Positions 13,719 through 19,031 of a DNA stretch of 19,031 nt are shown piece by piece (positions within the stretch are counted from its first letter, which is position 1; each line of letters begins with the position of its first letter). Made by a program: the position numbers and the translations under genes. Under the pieces are notes generated by a model. That model was not told the origin of the DNA and searched no databases. It worked only from the letters and a program-made list of their open reading frames with translations. Source of the stretch: JAIVGV01 sp035295985 (lineage in GTDB: Bacteria; Acidobacteriota; Blastocatellia; Pyrinomonadales; Pyrinomonadaceae). The DNA lies in contig DATHBT010000257.1 in assembly GCA_035295985.1 (NCBI GenBank), forward strand, positions 1 to 19,031. The letters run 5' to 3'.

Positions 13719-13826
13719 GCTTGTCCGTTGTCCTTCGTCCGTCGTCAGTTGTTTGAGACAACTTCTCAGCAGCCACTTTTTGCCAGTCACAAACAACGGG
13801 CAACTGACCACTGACAACGGACAGCC
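13719..13826 (-). repeat. Heptad inverted repeat (GTTGTCM family), rplP-rpsC junction
   Basis: Arms at 13719-13755 and 13791-13826 are built from GTTGTCC, GTCGTCA and GTTGTCA-like units, the same family as at rplO-rpmD. The loop has an inner GAGA/TCTC hairpin. It directly abuts the rpsC stop. Confidence 0.88.
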
Positions 13827-14600
13827 TTATCCTCTGTCGCCGCGCGGCCTGCCGCGGTCGCCGCGGTCGTCGCGGCCCTCGCGCTCGCGGCGCGTGCGTG
13901 CGCGGCGCTCGCGGCCGTCGCCGCGCACGTCCTGCATCGGGTCGGTCGTCGTGCCGCGCGCAATCGCCGCGTTCGGGTCGAGGATTTCGCCCCGGTAAAT
14001 CCAGCACTTGACGCCGATGACGCCGAAGGTCGTGTTCGCCTCGGCGAAGCCGTAGTCGATGTCGGCGCGCAGGGTGTGGAGCGGGAGACGCCCCTGCAAG
14101 TACCACTCGGAGCGCGCGATCTCCGCGCCGTTCAAACGGCCCGAAACGCGAACCTTGATGCCCTGCCCCCCGAAGCGCAGCGTCTCCTCGACGGTCTTGC
14201 GCATGGCGCGGCGGAAGGCGATGCGCTTCTCAAGCTGCGCGGCGATCTTCTCAGCCTGCAACTGCGCGTTCAGCTCCGGCTTCGTGATCTCCTGAATCGA
14301 GACCAGAACCTCTCTTCCGGTGCGCGACTGAATCTCGGCCTTGAGCTTGTCGATCTCCGACCCTTTGCGCCCGATGATGATGCCGGGGCGCGAGGTGTAG
14401 ATGATGATCTTGACGCGGTTTGCCGCGCGCTCCACGTCCACGTGCGAGACGCCCGCGCCCGCGAACCGGCCCTTGATCTCCCTCTTCAGGCGCAGGTCTT
14501 CGTGGAGGAAGTCGCCGTAGTTCTTCTTGGTGAACCAGTGCGAGTGCCAGTCCTTGTTGTAGCCGAGGCGGAAGCCGTAAGGATGTACTTTCTGACCCAC
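13827..14600 (-). CDS. rpsC: 30S ribosomal protein S3, Arg/Asp/Gly tail
   Basis: S3 lines the mRNA entry channel. In 257 residues it shows MGQKVHPYGFRLGYNKDWHS, a KH domain with the GRKG loop at 77-80, and the C-terminal domain with VRVSGRLNGAEIARSEWYLQ and IGVKCWIYRGEIL. Residues 212-257 are an extended tail of Arg, Asp, Glu and Gly. The start is GTG with GGAG 7 bases upstream, in a leader (CGGAGAAATA) like that of rpsM. Its place between rplV and rplP is standard. Confidence 0.97.
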   Translation of the reverse strand: MGQKVHPYGFRLGYNKDWHSHWFTKKNYGDFLHEDLRLKREIKGRFAGAGVSHVDVERAANRVKIIIYTSRPGIIIGRKGSEIDKLKAEIQSRTGREVLVSIQEITKPELNAQLQAEKIAAQLEKRIAFRRAMRKTVEETLRFGGQGIKVRVSGRLNGAEIARSEWYLQGRLPLHTLRADIDYGFAEANTTFGVIGVKCWIYRGEILDPNAAIARGTTTDPMQDVRGDGRERRARTRREREGRDDRGDRGRPRGDRG

Positions 14601-14637
14601 TCTATTTCTCCGTTCCGACTGATGACAAACTCAACTG

Positions 14638-15243
14638 TTATTCGGCCGACTGATCCGTCGTCGCTTCCGGCGCGGTCGCAGCGGCGTTGTCCGTCGCGGC
14701 CGACTCTTCCGCCGCCGCCGTCGCCTTCGTCTCTTCGGGCTGCTCTACCTTCTTCGACGCGGCGCGCTTCGTGCCCGCGGTCTCGCCCGCGGCCGTGGAC
14801 TTCGCGGCCTTGGCGGGCTTGCCGGCCGTCTGCGGCTTGCCGGCCGGCGAGGTCTTGCGCCCGCGCGCGTTCGTCTTCGCGTCCTCGCGCTCGTCGTTCG
14901 ATAGCAGCACGGTGACGTGGTGGAAGTGGCGCTGCTCTCGGTAGGCGCGGCCCTGCGGGGCGGGGCGCACGCGGCGGCGGTTCTTCGTCGGCCCCATGTC
15001 CACGAAGCACGCCTTGATCCACAGGTCGTCCGGATCAACCGCGACGTTCGCCTTCTCCGCGGCCTCGGTCGCGTTGGCAATCGCCGAGCGCACGCACTTC
15101 TCGATGCCCTGCGCCGCGCGCTTGTTCGTGTAGGTCAACACGGCCAGCGCCTCGTTGACGTTCTTGCCGCGGATCATGTCCACCACGAGCCGCGCCTTCT
15201 GGGCCGACCCGCGCAGGAACTTAGCACTCGCTCTCGCTTCCAT
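14638..15243 (-). CDS. rplV: 50S ribosomal protein L22 with long Ala/Lys/Glu tail
   Basis: L22 lines the peptide exit tunnel; its beta hairpin reaches the constriction. The core covers residues 1-115: EARASAKFLRGSAQKARLVV, IRGKNVNEALAVLTYTNKRA and the hairpin region DMGPTKNRRRVRPAPQGRAY. Residues 116-201 are a low-complexity tail of Lys, Ala, Thr and Glu that becomes acidic at the end. The frame continues upstream through the repeat, but the ATG at 15241-15243 has GAGG 6 bases upstream and matches the family. Confidence 0.97.
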   Translation of the reverse strand: MEARASAKFLRGSAQKARLVVDMIRGKNVNEALAVLTYTNKRAAQGIEKCVRSAIANATEAAEKANVAVDPDDLWIKACFVDMGPTKNRRRVRPAPQGRAYREQRHFHHVTVLLSNDEREDAKTNARGRKTSPAGKPQTAGKPAKAAKSTAAGETAGTKRAASKKVEQPEETKATAAAEESAATDNAAATAPEATTDQSAE

Positions 15244-15253
15244 CTCGAACCTC

Positions 15254-15329
15254 AGTGATGAGTGATGAGTGATGAGTGATGAGTGACAGAGGTTTTTAAC
15301 CCACCACTCATCACTCATCACTCATCACT
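15254..15329 (-). repeat. Heptad inverted repeat (GTGATGA family), rplV-rpsS junction
   Basis: Almost five GTGATGA units at 15254-15287 face three and a half inverse units at 15305-15329, giving a perfect stem of at least 25 bp with more than one possible register. It begins directly after the rpsS stop. Confidence 0.95.
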
Positions 15330-15620
15330 TTATCTTGCCTTGCCGCCCTTCTCCGCCTTCGTGCCGGAGTGGCCCTTGAAGGTGCGCGTCGGCGCGAACT
15401 CGCCGAGCTTGTGGCCGACCATGTTCTCCGTCACGTAGACGGGGATGTGGCGCTTGCCGTTGTGGACGGCGAAGGTCAGGCCGACGAAGTCCGGCGCGAT
15501 TGTCGAGCGGCGCGACCAAGTTTTGATCGCCTGCGGCCGGTTGCCGCTCTGGCGGATGCGGTCAACCGCCTTCTGGATGTGGCCGTCGATAAACGGCCCT
15601 TTTTTGACTGAACGTGACAT
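15330..15620 (-). CDS. rpsS: 30S ribosomal protein S19
   Basis: S19 in the 30S head pairs with S13 and contacts the 50S subunit. The 96 residues include MSRSVKKGPFIDGHIQKAVD, KTWSRRSTIAPDFVGLTFAV, HNGKRHIPVYVTENMVGHKL and GEFAPTRTFKGHSG. The ATG has GAGG 6 bases upstream (ACGAGGATTCT, similar to the rpsQ leader). rplB precedes it by 24 bases. Confidence 0.98.
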   Translation of the reverse strand: MSRSVKKGPFIDGHIQKAVDRIRQSGNRPQAIKTWSRRSTIAPDFVGLTFAVHNGKRHIPVYVTENMVGHKLGEFAPTRTFKGHSGTKAEKGGKAR

Positions 15621-15644
15621 AGAATCCTCGTCGCCTCGAAACCC

Positions 15645-16475
15645 TTACTTCACTCTACGGTCGCGCACGATCATCTTCTGCGTGCGCTTGTTGTTGCGCG
15701 TCTTGTAGCCGCGCGTGGGCTGGCCCCACGGGGTGACGGGGTGACGCCCGCCCGAAGTCTTGCCCTCGCCGCCGCCGTGCGGGTGATCGACCGGGTTCAT
15801 CGCGACGCCGCGAACCTTCGGCCGCAAGCCCTTCCAGCGCGAGCGCCCGGCTTTGCCGAAACTCACGTTCTCGTGCTCGACGTTCCCGACTTGGCCCACG
15901 GTCGCGTAACAGACCACGGGCACGCGCCGAACTTCGCCCGAAGGCATGCGCACCTGCGCGTAGTCGCCTTCCTTGGCGACCAACTGCGCGAAACTTCCGG
16001 CCGAGCGCGCGAGCTGACCGCCCTTGCCGGGGCGCAGCTCGATGTTGTGAATCTGCGTGCCCAGCGGGATGTTGCGGATGGGCAGCGCGTTCCCGGCGAG
16101 GATGTCCGCCTCGGGGCCGCTCATGATCGTCTTGCCGACTTCGAGGCCGACGGGCGAGAGGATGTAACGCTTCTCGCCGTCGAGGTACGTGATCAGGGCG
16201 ATGTGCGCCGAGCGGTTCGGGTCGTACTCGATCTGCGTGACGCGGCCGGGCACGCCCGCCTTGTCGCGCTTGAAGTCGATGATCCGGTAGTGGCGCTTGT
16301 GGCCGCCGCCGCGACGGCGGACGGTGATGTGGCCGTCGTTGTTGCGCCCCGAAATCCGCTTCTTCGGTTCGAGCAGCGACCGCTCCGGCTCCGCGCCCGG
16401 CGTCAGCTCGTCGCGCGTCAGGTACGTCTGGTAGCGGCGAGCCGGCGATGTCGGTGTCAGTTTCTTGATGCCCAT
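15645..16475 (-). CDS. rplB: 50S ribosomal protein L2
   Basis: L2 is required for subunit joining and peptidyl transfer. The 276 residues are full length: MGIKKLTPTSPARRYQT, RRRGGGHKRHYRIIDFKRDK, PGKGGQLARSAGSFAQLVAK, RWKGLRPKVRGVAMNPVDHP followed by HGGGEGKTSGGRHPVTPWG. The conserved histidine of PHGGGEG is present. There is no Shine-Dalgarno site; a TTAGCNN arm ends 4 bases before the ATG. It is separated from rplW by that repeat. Confidence 0.98.
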   Translation of the reverse strand: MGIKKLTPTSPARRYQTYLTRDELTPGAEPERSLLEPKKRISGRNNDGHITVRRRGGGHKRHYRIIDFKRDKAGVPGRVTQIEYDPNRSAHIALITYLDGEKRYILSPVGLEVGKTIMSGPEADILAGNALPIRNIPLGTQIHNIELRPGKGGQLARSAGSFAQLVAKEGDYAQVRMPSGEVRRVPVVCYATVGQVGNVEHENVSFGKAGRSRWKGLRPKVRGVAMNPVDHPHGGGEGKTSGGRHPVTPWGQPTRGYKTRNNKRTQKMIVRDRRVK

Positions 16476-16479
16476 GGCG

Positions 16480-16600
16480 TTTAGCTGTTAGCTATTAGCG
16501 GTTAGCTTTTAGCAAAACCTTTCAGTGCCTACCGCTTCGGTTGAACGCGAGCCGTGCGCCGCCAGACAAAAGCTAATAGCTAATGGCTAACAGCTAATGG
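16480..16600 (-). repeat. Heptad inverted repeat (TTAGCNN family), rplB-rplW junction
   Basis: Arms at 16480-16513 and 16568-16600 have four to five units each. The loop of about 54 bases begins GCAAAACC. The arms end 4 bases from the rplW stop and 4 bases from the rplB start. Confidence 0.92.
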
Positions 16601-16604
16601 CCCC

Positions 16605-16910
16605 TCAAATATTGTCGCCGTAGTCGAACGGCGGCTGGCCCTCTTTGAGCGTGACGTAGGCTTTCTTCCAGGAGGGGCGGCGTCCCTCGTGGCGGCCGCG
16701 GCGCTTCATCTTGCCCGCGTAGTTGACCGTGCGGACGGCGTCAACGCGCACGTCGAAGATGCGCTCGACGGCCGACTTGATTTCGGGCTTCGTGGCGTCG
16801 CGGTCGACGCGGAAGGTGAGCAACTGCTTCCCGTCCTGCGTCTCCTCTTTGGCGATGAGCGCCTTCTCCGTAATCACCGGCGCTTTGATGATGTCCCAGA
16901 CTGTACGCAT
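16605..16910 (-). CDS. rplW: 50S ribosomal protein L23
   Basis: L23 lies at the tunnel exit and is the docking site for trigger factor and the signal recognition particle. The 101 residues contain VWDIIKAPVITEKALIAKEE, LLTFRVDRDATKPEIKSAVE, RIFDVRVDAVRTVNYAGKMK and RRPSWKKAYVTLKEG. It follows rplD by 6 bases; AAGAAGAG just before the ATG is a weak ribosome site, so it is probably coupled to rplD. Confidence 0.97.
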   Translation of the reverse strand: MRTVWDIIKAPVITEKALIAKEETQDGKQLLTFRVDRDATKPEIKSAVERIFDVRVDAVRTVNYAGKMKRRGRHEGRRPSWKKAYVTLKEGQPPFDYGDNI

Positions 16911-16916
16911 CTCTTC

Positions 16917-17615
16917 TTACGCCGCCTCCTCGGTCGCCGCCTCGCCGTTCTCTGCCTCGTCGGCGGCTTCGGTCGTCGCGCCGGCCTTCTTCGGATCGAG
17001 CAGCCGCGTCACCTGATCGACGGCCGAGCGCGAGAGCACGATCCGCTGGTGGTAGAGCACGTCGTAGATGTTCAGGCCGCCGCTCGCGACGATCTTCGCG
17101 CCCTTCACGTTGCGCGAGGAGAGCAACAGGTTCTCGTTCTCCAGCGAATCGACGATCAAAGTCTTGCCGTCGAGGCCGAGGCTCTTCAACGCGCCGACGA
17201 AATCCTTCGTCTTCGGAGCGCCAAAGGCGAACTCTTCGACGACGACGAGGTTGCCCTCGCGCAGCCGCTCCGAGAGGGCCGAGCGCAGCGCGCCGCGCTT
17301 CATCTTCTTCGGCAGGCTGTACGACCAGTCGCGCGCCTGCGGGCCGTGGACGTTGCCGCCGCCCTTCCACAGGGGCGTGCGGATCGAGGCGACGCGCGCG
17401 CGGCCCGTGCCCTTCTGCCGCCACAGCTTGCGGCCTGAGCCGGACACGTCGCCGCGCGTCTTCGTCCCGACCGTGCCCGCGCGGGCGTTGGCCTGGTAGT
17501 TCTTGACCGCGGCGTGTACCAGCGCCTCGTTGTACTCCGCGCCGAACACGGCGTCGGATAGTTCGAGGTCGCCGACCTCTTCGTTCTTCAGGTTGCGCAC
17601 CTTAACGGTAGGCAT
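16917..17615 (-). CDS. rplD: 50S ribosomal protein L4, acidic tail
   Basis: L4 lines the exit tunnel, and in E. coli also represses the S10 operon. The 232 residues contain the extended loop RKLWRQKGTGRARVASIRTP (62-81) followed by LWKGGGNVHGP, and the globular part KTLIVDSLENENLLLSSRNV. Residues 207-232 are an Ala/Glu/Thr tail. It uses an exact shared leader with GGAG 7 bases before the ATG. I see no E. coli-like S10 leader upstream of rpsJ, so L4 control of that type cannot be claimed. Confidence 0.97.
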   Translation of the reverse strand: MPTVKVRNLKNEEVGDLELSDAVFGAEYNEALVHAAVKNYQANARAGTVGTKTRGDVSGSGRKLWRQKGTGRARVASIRTPLWKGGGNVHGPQARDWSYSLPKKMKRGALRSALSERLREGNLVVVEEFAFGAPKTKDFVGALKSLGLDGKTLIVDSLENENLLLSSRNVKGAKIVASGGLNIYDVLYHQRIVLSRSAVDQVTRLLDPKKAGATTEAADEAENGEAATEEAA

Positions 17616-17617
17616 TT

Positions 17618-17633
17618 GCTCACTCCGTTCGCA
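17618..17633 (-). promoter_or_regulatory. Shared Shine-Dalgarno leader cassette, rplD copy
   Basis: This is an exact copy of TGCGAACGGAGTGAGC, two bases before the rplD ATG, between the start codon and a TTAGCNN arm. Confidence 0.75.
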
Positions 17634-17635
17634 GC

Positions 17636-17721
17636 GGCTGGCTATTAGCAGTTAGCTTTTAGCCAAGCCAAAACTGCTTCACTTCTTCGGCTAACAACGA
17701 TTAGCTGTCAGCCGGCAGCTA
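17636..17721 (-). repeat. Heptad inverted repeat (TTAGCNN family), rplD-rplC junction
   Basis: Arms at 17636-17664 and 17689-17721 are more degenerate than most copies; the loop is 24 bases and contains CCAAAAC-like sequence. The rplC TAG stop is the first triplet of the mRNA-first arm (TAGCTG). Confidence 0.88.
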
Positions 17722-18369
17722 TCCCCTTGTCGATTTCTTGACCACGACCACGCTGCCGTTCGCGCCGGGGACGGCCCCGCGCACCATCAGCAGGTGGTTC
17801 TCGGCGTCCACGCGCGCGACCGTCAGGCCCTTGACCGTGACGCGGTCGTCGCCCATGTGGCCCGAAGAGCGCGTGCCCTTGATCACCCGCGAGGGGTAGG
17901 CCGACTGGCCGATGGAGCCGGGCCGGCGCACGTTCATCGAGCCGTGCGACTCGGGGCCGCGGTTGAAGTTGTGCCGCTTGATCGTGCCCTGAAAGCCGCG
18001 CCCCTTCGAGCGGCCGACGACCTCAATGGCGTCGCCGTCGGCGAACAGGTTGACGAGCACGGTGTCGCCGACGTTCAAGTCGTCCGACGGCTCGTCGAGC
18101 CTGATCTCTTTCAGGATGCGCGTCGGGGGCGTGCCCGCGCCGGTCTTCTCGAAGTGGCCGCGCATCGGCTTGTTGACGTTCTTCAGCTTGACGGGCCTCT
18201 CCTCGACTAGCCCGAGCTGCACGGCGTCGTAGCCGTCCTTGCCGGCGGAAGTCTTCTTCTGCACGACGACGCACGGGCCCGCCTTGATGATCGTCACGGG
18301 CGTGACCGTGCCGTCCGGCGCGAACAACTGCGTCATCCCGACCTTCTTGCCGATGATTCCGTTAACCAT
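17719..18369 (-). CDS. rplC: 50S ribosomal protein L3
   Basis: L3 starts 50S assembly and reaches the peptidyl transferase centre. In 216 residues it shows MVNGIIGKKVGMTQLFAPDG, VGRSKGRGFQGTIKRHNFNR, PGSIGQSAYPSRVIKGTRSS and GHMGDDRVTVKGL. An open frame from a TTG four codons upstream exists, but the ATG at 18367-18369 has GAGG 6 bases upstream and fits the family. The stop lies in a repeat arm. Confidence 0.97.
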   Translation of the reverse strand: MVNGIIGKKVGMTQLFAPDGTVTPVTIIKAGPCVVVQKKTSAGKDGYDAVQLGLVEERPVKLKNVNKPMRGHFEKTGAGTPPTRILKEIRLDEPSDDLNVGDTVLVNLFADGDAIEVVGRSKGRGFQGTIKRHNFNRGPESHGSMNVRRPGSIGQSAYPSRVIKGTRSSGHMGDDRVTVKGLTVARVDAENHLLMVRGAVPGANGSVVVVKKSTRG

Positions 18370-18381
18370 CACGAACCTCAA

Positions 18382-18501
18382 TAGCTGTTAGCTACTAGCG
18401 GTTAGCTTTTAACCAAACCGTTCTCTTTAGCTGAGCGCTTCAAATGTGCGCGGCGACCTTCCGCCGTCTGGCTAACAGCTAATAGCTAACTGCTAACAGC
18501 T
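18382..18501 (-). repeat. Heptad inverted repeat (TTAGCNN family), rplC-rpsJ junction
   Basis: Arms lie at 18382-18412 and 18469-18501. The loop of about 56 bases starts with ACCAAACCG and ends with a G+C-rich CGGCGACC...CCGCCG hairpin. The mRNA-first arm lies 3 bases after the rpsJ stop. Confidence 0.92.
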
Positions 18502-18504
18502 TCC

Positions 18505-18825
<321 letters not shown>

Positions 18826-18828
18826 GAT

Positions 18829-18880
18829 TGTTAGCTACCAGCTTTTAGCCGTCAGCCCTCAGTCTTAAAGCTTCGGGCTG
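18829..18880 (-). repeat. Partial or decayed heptad repeat (TTAGCNN family), rpsJ-tuf junction
   Basis: One arm (18829-18858) carries three to four TTAGCNN-like units. The opposite arm is mostly lost, leaving only a CAGCCC/GGGCTG pair (18853-18858 with 18875-18880). It looks like a decaying or incomplete copy. Confidence 0.6.
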
Positions 18881-18891
18881 CGTGTTGACTG

Positions 18892-19031
18892 CTACTCGAC
18901 GACCTCGGAGATGGTGCCGGCCCCGACGGTGCGGCCCCCCTCCCGGATGGCGAACCTCAAGCCCTTCTCCATCGCTATCGGCGTGATCAGCGTGACCTCC
19001 ATCGCCACGTTGTCGCCGGGCATCACCATCT
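18892..19031 (-). CDS. tuf: Elongation factor Tu, C-terminal fragment (cut by window edge)
   Basis: The last 45 codons of EF-Tu are visible: MVMPGDNVAMEVTLITPIAM followed by EKGLRFAIREGGRTVGAG and TISEVVE, then TAG. This is domain 3, which binds aminoacyl-tRNA together with domain 2. The 5' part lies beyond position 19031. The tuf-rpsJ neighbourhood is common where the str and S10 clusters are joined; fusA, rpsG and rpsL would be expected further upstream, but are not in the window. Confidence 0.97.
   Translation of the reverse strand, partial: MVMPGDNVAMEVTLITPIAMEKGLRFAIREGGRTVGAGTISEVVE

Noticed and set aside
15244..15321. Upstream start extending L22 by 26 residues
   Set aside because: The extension is translated repeat sequence; the ATG at 15241-15243 has a ribosome site and matches the family.
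3018..18501. CRISPR array or spacer-repeat locus
   Set aside because: Units are 7 bases, directly adjacent and inverted in pairs at gene junctions; there are no 23-47 base repeats with unique spacers and no cas genes.
3018..18501. Intrinsic terminators in every junction
   Set aside because: The stems are not followed by U-runs in the mRNA, and terminating after each gene would be incompatible with an essential superoperon.
3018..18501. Insertion sequences or MITEs
   Set aside because: No transposase, no target-site duplications seen, and the elements share period and layout but not terminal sequence. A mobile origin is still possible for the TTAGCNN family.
18826..18891. E. coli-type S10 leader controlled by L4
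   Set aside because: The tuf-rpsJ gap is only 66 bases and holds a decayed repeat; it is too short for the known leader.

Overview
The window is one continuous gene row on the minus strand: the fused S10-spc-alpha ribosomal protein superoperon, preceded by the 3' end of tuf. In transcription order (high to low coordinates) it reads tuf(partial), rpsJ, rplC, rplD, rplW, rplB, rpsS, rplV, rpsC, rplP, rpmC, rpsQ, rplN, rplX, rplE, rpsN, rpsH, rplF, rplR, rpsE, rpmD, rplO, secY, adk, map, infA, rpmJ, rpsM, rpsK, rpsD, rpoA, rplQ. That is 32 genes, 31 complete. Every long plus-strand reading frame is an antisense shadow caused by the high G+C content. Gene order and protein sequences are bacterial. 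The RpoA N-terminal domain and the secY-adk-map-infA-rpmJ order suggest Acidobacteriota (perhaps the Blastocatellia side). This placement is inference from recall and is not proven.

The genes supply the ribosome (10 small-subunit and 17 large-subunit proteins counting the partly extended ones, plus initiation factor 1), the transcription core (RpoA), the export channel (SecY), the enzyme that trims initiator methionine (Map), adenylate kinase and EF-Tu. Zinc-site forms are used throughout: S4, S14 and L36 keep their cysteines, and adenylate kinase has a cysteine-type lid. Several proteins carry low-complexity charged or Ala-rich extensions: L17, L22, S3, L4, L18 and Map at the C-terminus, S17 at the N-terminus.

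The unusual part lies between the genes. In 19 of the 31 gene junctions the spacer is filled by an inverted repeat whose two arms are short tandem arrays of degenerate 7-base units around a loop of 5 to about 60 bases. At least seven different heptamers are used (TTAGCNN in ten junctions; GTGATGA, GAATGAT/GCG, GTGACGA, GTTGTCM, GAGGTTT and GTCAATC types in the others), always with the same architecture. The mRNA-first arm usually begins at or inside the upstream stop codon and the second arm ends close to the downstream start. Because 7 is not a multiple of 3, the stop triplets in most first arms fall in all three frames, and in at least six genes the arm supplies the real stop codon. Six starts next to arms lack a visible Shine-Dalgarno site. 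Four other genes share an almost identical 16-base leader with one. I consider this heptad inverted-repeat spacer system the notable discovery of the window. Its function is unknown; insulation or coupling of translation, or mRNA stabilisation, are hypotheses.

A probable internal promoter lies before infA, a structured 89-base region lies between rplO and secY, and a weak terminator-like hairpin follows rplQ. Positions 1-287 hold no gene that I can support.
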